Virus record (IMG/VR): IMGVR_UViG_3300029286_000213
Coordinates: 1-27,194 of that record
Strand: one strand, 5' to 3'
Origin: a virus
Length of the DNA stretch: 27,194 bases
Within the stretch, counting starts at the first letter, position 1. Each line of letters starts with the position of its first letter. The notes below the pieces were generated by a model, which saw only the letters and a program-made list of their open reading frames with translations, was not told the origin of the DNA and searched no databases. The position numbers were made by a program, and so were the translations under genes. Of the stretch, positions 14,045 to 22,300 are shown one piece after another.

Positions 14045-14557
14045 ATGTCAAGACCCAAAGGCTCTAAGAACAAAATTCAAAAAGTTAAGCCACAACCACT
14101 TCCGGTTGGAGTACAGGCTAAATATAGAGCACATCCATTTTTAGGTAAATCAAAAGAAGATAGAGAAATTATATTAGGTAATGCTTTAATCAAAAATCGT
14201 GGATTATTTTCACACGCAGCGCAAGAATTACAAATTGATAATGCGACAGTTACTAAATTGGTACAAGAATCAGATTATTTAGCACATATTATAATTGAAA
14301 TTAGAGAAAAACTTAAAAGTGATATTCAAAGAGTAGGTGTAAATAGAGTTCTTGATAGCTCAAACCCAGAATTACAATACAAATACTGGAAAGAATTTAT
14401 TAAGAATAAAAATATGAAAGAGTTTGGTTGGGATAATACACCAGAATTACAGTTTACACAGAATAATCTTAAACAAGTTATAATGAACTTTCCTGAACCT
14501 ACTAATAAATTTGTGATTGAAGGTTTAGATTTTGATGAAAAATTATTAAATGAATGA
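14045..14557 (+). CDS. Terminase small subunit
   Basis: The small terminase recognises the packaging site and loads the large subunit. The 170-residue protein opens with a basic, Arg/Lys/Pro-rich arm (MSRPKGSKNKIQKVKPQP), then has a helix-turn-helix region, NRGLFSHAAQELQIDNATVTKLVQESDYL (about 51-79), the typical place for DNA binding, followed by an oligomerisation helix (IIEIREKLKSDIQRVGVNRV) and a loose C-terminal tail that would contact the large subunit. It overlaps the large terminase gene by 4 nt (ATGA). Position gives most of the confidence, since these proteins diverge fast. Confidence 0.75.
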   Translation: MSRPKGSKNKIQKVKPQPLPVGVQAKYRAHPFLGKSKEDREIILGNALIKNRGLFSHAAQELQIDNATVTKLVQESDYLAHIIIEIREKLKSDIQRVGVNRVLDSSNPELQYKYWKEFIKNKNMKEFGWDNTPELQFTQNNLKQVIMNFPEPTNKFVIEGLDFDEKLLNE

Positions 14558-15705
14558 ACTGTACTAACGTCTTCGTAAAGAATATAGAACAAATTAATAA
14601 AGGTAAGAAAATTATCTGTAATGAAGGCGGCTCAAGATCTTCAAAAACTTATAGTATTCTGCAAATATTTTTATGGTTTATGACGAAGACTAATAACAAA
14701 ACCTACACAGTTGTATCAGAAAGTTTGCCACACTTAAAGAGGGGAGCCTTAAAAGATTGGTTCGAAATCTTGAAAACAGATGATCTATACGAAGAAAAAG
14801 CCCATAATAAAACAGATAATAAATACACTTATAACTCAAATACAATTGAGTTTTTTGGAGTTGAAGAGTTTACAAAAGTTACAGGAGCAGGCAGAGATTT
14901 TCTATTTATCAATGAGTGTAACAATGTAAGTTGGAAAGTATTTCAACAGTTACAATTAAGAACAAAGAAGTATACATTCTTAGACTGGAATCCAACTTCT
15001 ACTTTTTGGTATCATGAATTTCTACAAGATCAAGATAATGTAGGTTATATTCATTCAACTTATTTAGATAACCCATACGTTTCTCAAAATACAATTGATC
15101 TTTTAAATAGTATGAAAGATAAAGACCCTAATTTCTATAAGGTTTATGCATTAGGATTAGTTGGTAATCTTGAAGGTTTAGTATTTAATTTTGATATTTC
15201 TGATTTTGAAGATAATCCAAAAAGAATATTTGGTTTAGACTTTGGTTATACCAACGATCCAACAACATTAGTTTCTGTTTATGAAAAAGATAAAGTATTA
15301 TATGTAGATGAATTACTTTATCAAGCAGGATTAACTAATCAAGATATATCAAGGCATCTAGAACAACTTGGGTTACAGAAACACAAAGATATTATCTATG
15401 CAGATTCAGCAGAACCTAAATCAATAGAAGAATTAAGTAGATTAGGTTGGGTAGTTAAGCCTTGTATAAAAGGTCCTGATTCAATTAGAAATGGTATTCA
15501 AGCAGTTAAGATGTATGATTTAAAAGTTTCAAGACGTTCAACTAATTTGATAAAGGAGTTGCGCAATTATCAATGGCAGAAAGATAAGGATGGTAAACCA
15601 ATCAATAATCCGATAGGTGTAGATCACGCTATTGATTCGTTAAGATATGCTGTTAGTAGTCATTATAGAGTTGAGAAAAGAAAAACAACCTGGTCAGTAG
15701 TATGA
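14554..15705 (+). CDS. Terminase large subunit, PBSX/terminase_3 type
   Basis: ATP-driven packaging motor with nuclease. The 383-residue chain has Walker A GGSRSSKT (25-32), Walker B and catalytic Glu in FLFINEC (116-122), coupling motif LDWNP (143-147), and the RNase H-like nuclease acids in GLDFGYTNDPT (227-237), YADSAEP (282-288) and DHAIDSLRY (357-365). All key residues are present and the length is a little short but normal for this subfamily. It starts inside the small terminase stop and its own stop overlaps a 42-codon frame. Portal is not next, as it would be in most relatives, but about 10 kb upstream in the window. Confidence 0.95.
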   Translation: MNCTNVFVKNIEQINKGKKIICNEGGSRSSKTYSILQIFLWFMTKTNNKTYTVVSESLPHLKRGALKDWFEILKTDDLYEEKAHNKTDNKYTYNSNTIEFFGVEEFTKVTGAGRDFLFINECNNVSWKVFQQLQLRTKKYTFLDWNPTSTFWYHEFLQDQDNVGYIHSTYLDNPYVSQNTIDLLNSMKDKDPNFYKVYALGLVGNLEGLVFNFDISDFEDNPKRIFGLDFGYTNDPTTLVSVYEKDKVLYVDELLYQAGLTNQDISRHLEQLGLQKHKDIIYADSAEPKSIEELSRLGWVVKPCIKGPDSIRNGIQAVKMYDLKVSRRSTNLIKELRNYQWQKDKDGKPINNPIGVDHAIDSLRYAVSSHYRVEKRKTTWSVV

Positions 15706-15830
15706 GATTAAAAACAATTTGGATTGAGGAGATTAACAAATTACTAAAAATGTTAGATAATGATGATTTAGAGAGAGTACTTGAAATTATAATAATGATG
15801 ATGTTAAATAAAAATAAAGATGAAGTTTGA
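15702..15830 (+). CDS. 42-residue helical small protein
   Basis: ATG 15702 overlaps the terminase stop as ATGA, and the frame of 42 codons ends at TGA 15828-15830, which in turn overlaps the TTG start of the methyltransferase as TTGA. The peptide (RLKTIWIEEINKLLKMLDND, then DLERVLEIIIMMM, ending KNKDEV) is an amphipathic helix pair with a Met/Ile-rich second helix. Exact coupling on both sides suggests it is translated. Function is unknown; a small regulator or assembly helper is possible. Confidence 0.55.
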   Translation: MRLKTIWIEEINKLLKMLDNDDLERVLEIIIMMMLNKNKDEV

Positions 15831-17383
15831 AAGATTTAAAAAATGCAGATGTATTAGAAGATATTAAAACATATCCAGATTTATTTATGGATATTATTTA
15901 TACTGACCCACCCTATAATCTAAGTTCTACTTGGTTTATTGATAAAGATGGTCAGTATAAGATTAAAAAAGCAAGTAAGGACTTCTTGAATAAGTGGAAT
16001 GGTTTAACAGAAGTTGAATTTGATATATTCTTTAATGAAAGTTTTAGAACATTAAAACACGGTGGATATTTAATAATGTATGGTTTAGATAGACAACTTG
16101 GACCATTTCATTATTATGCTGTTAAAAATGGATTTGAAGTGTGCCAATCGCTTTACTGGTTTTTTATGTCAAATTTTCCTAAGGCCACAGACGTTAGTAA
16201 GATGGTTGATAAAAGATTTAAATGTGAAAGGGAAGTTGTTGGTGTAAAAAAATATGCCGATGGTAGTAGTGGTAGAAAAACTTCTAAACTTTTTTCAGAT
16301 AAATTACTTGGTGGTCAAAGTATGGAAACAATTTCAACCCACCCAATAGCAAAAAAATATGAAGGTTATAAGTATTCAATTGCCCCATTAAAACAAGTAT
16401 TAGAAACGGTTATGGTCTTTCATAAACCATTAAAAGGTAAGTCGTATATTGATGATATAATCCAAAGTGAAAAAGATTGTGAAGTTCATAGTAGTTGTTT
16501 AAATATAGATGGTGAAAGGGTTGAATATAAAGATGAAGTTTTAGCAATAAGTAAATTGACTAATATGAAAGGTAAAGCAAATTATGGTCGTGAAGGTTTA
16601 ACAAATAAATTAGATAATGATTATATACCAAACGAAACTGGTAGATTTCCAAGTCAGTTATTAGTTGATGAAGGTGCTGCTTCTATAATTGATAATCAAA
16701 CTGGGATTAAAAAAGCAAATCCACAAGATGACAAATTATTTAACAAATCTTCTGATAATATAGATATTGGTGGTGGTTTTAAAACGGGTTATTCTGACAC
16801 TGGTGGTGGTTCAAAGATACTACACAAATGCGTTTATGAAACTGATGAAATTGATTTAATAAAGTATCAACCAAAAGTTTCTAAAAGTGAAAGAAATGCT
16901 GGGTTGGAAGGTTTTGAAAAGAAAGAAAGGGATTGGGTAAATGGTGGTGGATTAGAAAATGATCCTAAATGGCAAGGAAGCCCTACAGCCAACAATCATC
17001 CCACATTAAAACCCATAAGCCTTGGCAAACATATCTTAAACTTATTCAAGACCCCAAATCATACAAGAATATATATTCCTTTTTCTGGTAGTGGTTCAGA
17101 AGTTATAGCAGCAATACAAGTTGGTTATGATGAAGTTTATGCTTGTGAAATAAATGAAGAATATTGTAATTTAGCAGAAGCAAGGGTAAATTATTGGTGT
17201 AAGGATTTAATTTATGAAGATAAGGTGCCCTTGGTTGCGTCCAAAATTAAAATTGATAGTAAGCCTTTACCTAAAAAAAAGGTTGCGCCTAAACCAAAAA
17301 AATCCAAAGAAGTAGATTTGTTTGAAGTAGCAAAAACAATAATCGAAATTGAAGATTCAGAAGAAGATTTCTGGAACTCTTAA
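15827..17383 (+). CDS. DNA methyltransferase, beta class (N6-adenine or N4-cytosine)
   Basis: The 518-residue protein has the catalytic motif IV DPPY at residues 27-30 and the SAM-binding motif I as FSGSGS near 419-424, followed by YACEINEEYC. Catalytic motif before SAM motif defines the beta class. HPTLKPISLGKHIL lies just before the SAM motif, as in N6/N4 enzymes. The roughly 390 residues between hold the target-recognition part, including Gly-rich IGGGFKTGYSDTGGGS. The last 60 residues are a Lys/Pro linker and an acidic tail ending EEDFWNS. The start is a TTG with TTGA overlap; no ATG precedes DPPY closely. No restriction gene is near, so it probably guards phage DNA against host enzymes. 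Confidence 0.85.
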   Translation: MKDLKNADVLEDIKTYPDLFMDIIYTDPPYNLSSTWFIDKDGQYKIKKASKDFLNKWNGLTEVEFDIFFNESFRTLKHGGYLIMYGLDRQLGPFHYYAVKNGFEVCQSLYWFFMSNFPKATDVSKMVDKRFKCEREVVGVKKYADGSSGRKTSKLFSDKLLGGQSMETISTHPIAKKYEGYKYSIAPLKQVLETVMVFHKPLKGKSYIDDIIQSEKDCEVHSSCLNIDGERVEYKDEVLAISKLTNMKGKANYGREGLTNKLDNDYIPNETGRFPSQLLVDEGAASIIDNQTGIKKANPQDDKLFNKSSDNIDIGGGFKTGYSDTGGGSKILHKCVYETDEIDLIKYQPKVSKSERNAGLEGFEKKERDWVNGGGLENDPKWQGSPTANNHPTLKPISLGKHILNLFKTPNHTRIYIPFSGSGSEVIAAIQVGYDEVYACEINEEYCNLAEARVNYWCKDLIYEDKVPLVASKIKIDSKPLPKKKVAPKPKKSKEVDLFEVAKTIIEIEDSEEDFWNS

Positions 17384-17399
17384 AAATAATAATTAGAAC

Positions 17400-17720
17400 A
17401 TGTGCGTGTCATGCAGCAAGAAAGAATCATTAAAGTTACCATTACCTCAAAATATAGATATGGTTAAGTTTCAAGAATATAGTAATAGAAGGGCTGGGTT
17501 ATCAATAACAGGAATCTTTGAATACTTCATTTACTTTTATGGAAATAATTGGGTATATAATCCAAAGCAAGCTCGAAGGGCTTTAGTAAATATGGAAGAG
17601 TTGTATTATTATTATAAAAATTTGCCCGTGGTCGAATCCAAAATTCAGGATGAAATAGTTATTGTCCAGGAAGTTTTAATTCAACCTAGCTCAAAAGGGG
17701 CCCCTAAAAAAAGCAAATAA
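17400..17720 (+). CDS. Small protein of unknown function with N-terminal CxxC
   Basis: A 106-residue protein opening MCVSCSKKE, so a CxxC pair at residues 2-5, then a helical and aromatic middle (GLSITGIFEYFIYFYGNNWVYNPKQARRALVNMEELYYYYKN) and a basic tail ending APKKSK. The first cysteines could bind metal with a partner; I see no lipobox-type signal peptide. It lies between the methyltransferase and a sigma-like gene, with which it shares TAATG. Not recognised as any named family. Confidence 0.55.
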   Translation: MCVSCSKKESLKLPLPQNIDMVKFQEYSNRRAGLSITGIFEYFIYFYGNNWVYNPKQARRALVNMEELYYYYKNLPVVESKIQDEIVIVQEVLIQPSSKGAPKKSK

Positions 17721-18217
17721 TGAAAGAGGAACTTCTAAAATTATTTATCGAAGAACACGGAAAAGAACTTGATAATTTTATTTTCAAGAATCTTTTTCAT
17801 AAAGGTTATTATGATGATTTTAAACAAGAAGTCTATCTAAAAATTTGTAATATGAAAGTAGAGAAACTACACGAATTATTTGTACTTGATGGTACTTTAT
17901 ATTATGCTAAAAAGATTTGTATTAATTTATGGAATACGAAACACCAATCTTTTCATAAGTTAATAAGGCATATTGGTTCTGATTATCAAATACCAGAAAA
18001 TGAGTCTATAGAATCAGAGGATAATTATATTTATATACCAGAAATTAATGAAACAACAAATGACTTTTGGGTTGAATTATATAAGTATTACGTGTTAAAT
18101 AAAATAAGTACTAAGAAAATCGCAGAAGATTTAAATATAAGTAAGACGACTATACAAAAGCGTTTTATTGAAGTTAAACAAAAAATAAAGAATAAATATT
18201 ATGATACAGGAAACTGA
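17720..18217 (+). CDS. Sigma-70-like (ECF-type) factor or HTH regulator
   Basis: The 165-residue protein resembles small sigma factors: a region 2-like helix set (YDDFKQEVYLKICNMK at 31-46, then GTLYYAKKICINLWNTKHQS at 58-77), an acidic linker (91-116) and a region 4-like helix-turn-helix, ISTKKIAEDLNISKTTIQKRFIEVKQKIK (129-157). It would direct host RNA polymerase or bind DNA. The linker contains NDFW, a string also in other proteins of this phage. Its start overlaps the previous stop and its end overlaps the next gene by 17 nt. Together with the gp55-like protein it gives this phage two sigma-like candidates. Many phages carry such an ORF near terminase as a transcription activator, so the exact role is open. 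Confidence 0.65.
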   Translation: MKEELLKLFIEEHGKELDNFIFKNLFHKGYYDDFKQEVYLKICNMKVEKLHELFVLDGTLYYAKKICINLWNTKHQSFHKLIRHIGSDYQIPENESIESEDNYIYIPEINETTNDFWVELYKYYVLNKISTKKIAEDLNISKTTIQKRFIEVKQKIKNKYYDTGN

Positions 18218-18545
18218 TTTTATTAATTATTTCTACACCAATTATGTAGTAGAAAGAAAAACTAATGTAGATGTAATTAACAAAGCTTATAAATTATTAC
18301 ACGGTGTTGAGCCAATTAATAATTGTAATGCTTGTGTACAATCAAGATTGGATAAATTAAAAAATACTTATATTTCTTTGATTAAAGTACAACCTCCAAA
18401 GTTAATCGAGAAATTTACTATTGATGAGTTTGCAGAGAAGTTATCTAGTATACCAGAAGAAGAAATTAAAGAATTGAATATGATTGTAACGGGTAAGAAT
18501 GAGTATGGTACTTATGGAACAATTAAAAATAAGAAAGTAAAATGA
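18201..18545 (+). CDS. Small phage protein of unknown function with CNACxxSR motif
   Basis: The 114-residue protein begins inside the sigma-like gene (17-nt overlap) and ends in an ATGA overlap with the next gene. The notable segment is VEPINNCNACVQSRLDKLKNTYISLIK (about 36-62): a CxxC followed by a basic helix, a pattern seen in small uncharacterised phage proteins. The first 35 residues and the last 40 are helical and charged, with no membrane segment. It leads directly into the tail chaperone genes. It may bind metal or nucleic acid; no function is claimed. Confidence 0.55.
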   Translation: MIQETDFINYFYTNYVVERKTNVDVINKAYKLLHGVEPINNCNACVQSRLDKLKNTYISLIKVQPPKLIEKFTIDEFAEKLSSIPEEEIKELNMIVTGKNEYGTYGTIKNKKVK

Positions 18546-19096
18546 CATTATATCAATTTCAAGAGTTATTAAAAGTAGATGATTATGCAAAACAGATGCA
18601 AATCTTAGGTAAAAATATTGATAATATGACTGTTAAAGAAATGGAAACAGTTATTAAAGATGAATTATCAATAGATTATTCTCCTAAATTTTCTAAAAAG
18701 TTTAATACCAAAGGTAGAAAGTTCAATGTAACTATTGATATTGAAAGTTTAAAGGCAGGAGAGTATGCATATTTTAAACAATTATTAGGTAATTCAGTTG
18801 CTGATGACATTACAGATGATGGAACGATTATAATTGTGGAGGAGAATGAGAAGATTTATAGATTATTTAAGGTTGCTCACAAGATATTAGCAATTTTCTT
18901 GAAGGAAACTACTTGGTTTAAGAGGCATTTAGATTTTGGTAAGAAGCAGGAGTTATTATTATATTCTGAGATAAAGGATATTGTGCCCTTGATTTTTTTT
19001 TTATGGAACAAGATAGGAAATTTACAGAGAGCTACGCAGATATATTACTTAAACCAAGTGAAAATACAATCTCAGAAAGAGGACGATTACTCTTAA
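18542..19096 (+). CDS. Tail assembly chaperone, short (G-like) form
   Basis: The 184-residue protein has the features of tail assembly chaperones: a beta-rich start (GRKFNVTIDIESLKAGEYAYFKQLLG, about 60-85), a conserved-looking core (YRLFKVAHKILAIFLKETTW, about 106-125), and a helical end with DIVPLIFFLWNKI. It overlaps the next reading frame by 94 nt, and a ten-T run with the heptamer TTTTTTA lies in the overlap (18993-19003). That is the arrangement of the G and GT proteins of lambda-like tails. Ribosomes that do not shift make this protein with its 30 frame-specific C-terminal residues. Chaperones usually precede the tape measure gene; here adhesion genes intervene. Confidence 0.7.
   Translation: MTLYQFQELLKVDDYAKQMQILGKNIDNMTVKEMETVIKDELSIDYSPKFSKKFNTKGRKFNVTIDIESLKAGEYAYFKQLLGNSVADDITDDGTIIIVEENEKIYRLFKVAHKILAIFLKETTWFKRHLDFGKKQELLLYSEIKDIVPLIFFLWNKIGNLQRATQIYYLNQVKIQSQKEDDYS
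18993..19003 (+). promoter_or_regulatory. Programmed -1 frameshift site
   Basis: Ten T followed by A. In the upstream frame it reads ATT TTT TTT TTA, giving the slippery heptamer T TTT TTA (18997-19003). A -1 slip continues at codon 19003 in the frame of the next gene, making a fusion of 154 + 99 = 253 residues. No clear downstream pseudoknot was seen. Confidence 0.75.
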
Positions 19097-19302
19097 CACG
19101 TTACAACTGGTATTTACTTTTATTTAATATGTCTGGTAATATTGAAACTTATAATAGATTAGTTAATTTAGAGATGAGTGAAATAATGTCTTATTTAGAT
19201 ATTTCTGAAAAGAAAAGCAGGTTAGATAAGATAGAAGAAGTTGAGAATAAAATTGCAGGAATAGATGCACAATTTTCTCAAGCCGCCCCAAAAATATTAT
19301 AA
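19003..19302 (+). CDS. Tail assembly chaperone, frameshift (T-like) extension
   Basis: A 99-residue frame starting inside the chaperone gene in the -1 frame. It is most likely made only as the C-terminal part of a frameshift fusion: it overlaps by 94 nt, the join lies at the slippery run 18993-19003, and its apparent ATG (19003) is preceded by ten T rather than the A-rich leader other genes use. The product is helical and charged (KKSRLDKIEEVENKIAGIDA, about 70-89), as expected for the T domain that binds the tape measure protein. A small separate protein from internal initiation cannot be excluded. Confidence 0.65.
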   Translation: MEQDRKFTESYADILLKPSENTISERGRLLLTRYNWYLLLFNMSGNIETYNRLVNLEMSEIMSYLDISEKKSRLDKIEEVENKIAGIDAQFSQAAPKIL

Positions 19303-19339
19303 TTTTGGGTCTATAGAATTAAAAAGAACAACTTGAAAA

Positions 19340-22300
19340 ATGTTATATAAACAAATTGTAGACATATTAAAATCAACGCTTGAAGGTCCACAAGTAATTA
19401 AAAGTACTGACTTCGGAAGCATAAAAGAATTCGTAGAGCATAATAAAGTTTTTCCTTTTGGGTTTTTCGAGCCAGCTAATATTGGATATGAGCAGAATTA
19501 TACGAACTATGCTTTTAGATTATTTCTTTTAGATCAAAAACAAAAGACGAATTATAATGAGTTAGATATTATTTCTCAGATGGAGCAGGTTGCTCATGAA
19601 TTTATTGTTGCTCTTTCTTTATTAGGGCAATTTTATATTTATAATGTAGGTTATGATGCGTCTCAGTCTGAAATAGTTTTCTTTACTCAAGATGAAGGTC
19701 TTTGTGGTTTAATATTATCTTTCAATTTAAGAATACAAGTTAATAATACCGGTGATTGTATTCCTTACGTTCAATCAGGTTATACAATTAAATACCAATA
19801 TGGTATTGACGGTTCTTCTGGTTCATCTGGTAGTTCAGGTAGTTCAGGTTCATCAGGTTCAAGTGGTAGTTCAGGTAAAGATGGTACTTGGGTAGGTTCT
19901 TCAGGTTCAAGTGGTACATCTGCTACATCAGGTTCAAGTGGTAGTTCAGGTTCAAGTGGTTCTAGTGGTAGTTCAGGTAGTTCAGGTATTAATGGTTCAT
20001 CAGGTTCAAGTGGAACAGCAGGTACTTCTGGTAGTTCAGGTTCAAGTGGTTCAGGTGGTTCATCAGGAACAAGTGGTAGTTCTGGTTCTTCTGGTATTAA
20101 TGGCAGTTCAGGTTCATCGGGTATAGAAGGTTCAAGTGGTAGTTCAGGTTCATCAGGTTCAAGTGGAACAAGTGGTAGTTCAGGTTCAAGTGGAATGGAT
20201 GGTAGTTCAGGTTCATCAGGCATTAATGGTAGTTCAGGTTCAAGTGGTTTAAATAGTACAGTAACTGGGGCGACTGATGTTGATTTCTATTATGAAGAAA
20301 GTTCAGATACGTTACATATGCCAAATATCGCAATAACTTCTGGTGCAACTGCAGGTTATGTATTAACAGTATTAGATAGTTCAGGTCATTCTTACTGGGC
20401 TTATTTTGCAGGTGGTTCATCTGGAAGTTCAGGTTCAAGTGGTATTAATGGTAGTTCAGGTTCTAGTGGTATTGGTATATCAGGTTCTAGTGGAAGTTCA
20501 GGTTCTAGTGGTGTTGGTATATCAGGTTCTAGTGGAAGTTCAGGTTCTAGTGGTGTTGGTATATCAGGTTCAAGTGGTTCAGATGGTTCATCAGGAAGTT
20601 CGGGTACATCAGGAACTGATGGTAGTTCAGGTATAAATGGTTCATCAGGAAGTTCAGGTATAGAAGGTTCATCAGGAAGTTCAGGTACATCAGGAACTGA
20701 TGGTTCTAGTGGTTCATCAGGTTTAGAAGGTTCATCAGGAAGTTCGGGTTTAGAAGGTTCATCAGGTAGTTCAGGTACATCAGGAACTGATGGTAGTTCA
20801 GGTAGTTCAGGTTTAGAAGGCTCATCAGGTAGTTCAGGTATTGACGGTATAAATGGTTTAAGTGGTATTTGGTTTGCAGATAATACAGTAGATATAACAT
20901 TGCCAGGTAATATGAATTTTGCAGGTGGTACAGATTGGACAATGTTATCGACGGTTAGTATAAATTGTATTGATTTATCGGGTATGCAACAACGTCCTTT
21001 GTTGACTAATTATACTAATTATTATATTACATTTTATAGAAAATCAGATAGATCTTGTTATGGTAGTTATACAGGAAGTTTATCAGTAGATTATACAAGT
21101 TACATTTCTATAAATTTAGTTTATATTTCTTCTAATAGTTACATTGCTAATGTAGAAGATTGCATAGTTGAAATAACCCCAATTGCTATTGGTTCTCAGG
21201 GTTTATATGGTGGTAATACAATTAAATTTATCTTAGATAAAGCTCATGCAAGTGCATGTACTGAAACTTTTGATGTTTCATTTTTAGAAAATACTCCTGG
21301 TGAAGGTAATGGGTTAGTTGGTATAGGGACATCCTCATCTTGGACAACCTTTCAATCTTTTCATCCAAGTGCAGTTTGTTATTTTGCATTCGCAGATACA
21401 GACTGGTCTTCTTATCCAACTGATTTATCTAAATGGTTAGATTTATTAACATTAAATCCAAATACATATATCAAAATTTCAGCAGAGGGTAATTCATCTG
21501 CTTGGGCTGTTTATAAAGTATCAGCTCAAACTCAATCTTATGTACCAGCAACAACTGCAAGAATAATAACAGTTGAATTTGTATCTACTCCTAATGGCAT
21601 AGATATAGAGCAAATTGCTCCAATAGCATCTCCTTGGTTAGATACATTCTTAATGACTCTTTCAGTAGGTGGACAAAATGGATCATCAGGTAGTTCAGGA
21701 ATTGGAATATCAGGTTCATCAGGAAGTTCAGGAAGTTCTGGTATTAATGGCAGTTCAGGTTCATCAGGTTCAAGTGGTATAGAAGGTTCATCAGGTAGTT
21801 CAGGTTCATCAGGTATAGAAGGTTCAAGTGGTTCATCAGGTAGTTCAGGACAATCAGTTACAGCAACTACATACGCAGAATTATGGTATGATAATACAGG
21901 TCAAACTTTATATACGCCTAATTTAAATGTAAGTAATGTAGTAATGCCTGCTATATTTATTGATGGTAAAGACCCATCGGGTTTTGTAGATCCAGAAAAC
22001 ATTCAAGTAACTTATAATTGGGCTAATAAGACTATAACTTTAAGTTCAACTACTAATTTAGATTATTATTGGCAAGGTGTAAAGAAAAGTTTAACTATAC
22101 CTTGGACTTCAACAGCGCATACTAATATAGACGCAGATCATTTCTTAAGTAGTTCAGATGGAACTAACTTTACTTGGGCAACTTCTATATGGCCTTTTAG
22201 TAATATACAAGTTTCAGCAGTAAATCACGACCCAACAGTTTCAGCAAATACTTATGCTTATAAAGAAACACATGGTTTAATGGATTGGACTACGCATCAA

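Noticed and set aside
19780-20223. Minus-strand frame of 147 codons rich in Pro, Glu and Leu
   Set aside because: It is the mirror of the GSS repeat DNA; the periodic composition keeps the frame open. The same applies to other frames in 19911-20942.
19802-20868. CRISPR-like regular repeats
   Set aside because: The repeats are in-frame Gly-X-Y codons of a fibre gene, with no constant repeat/spacer pattern.
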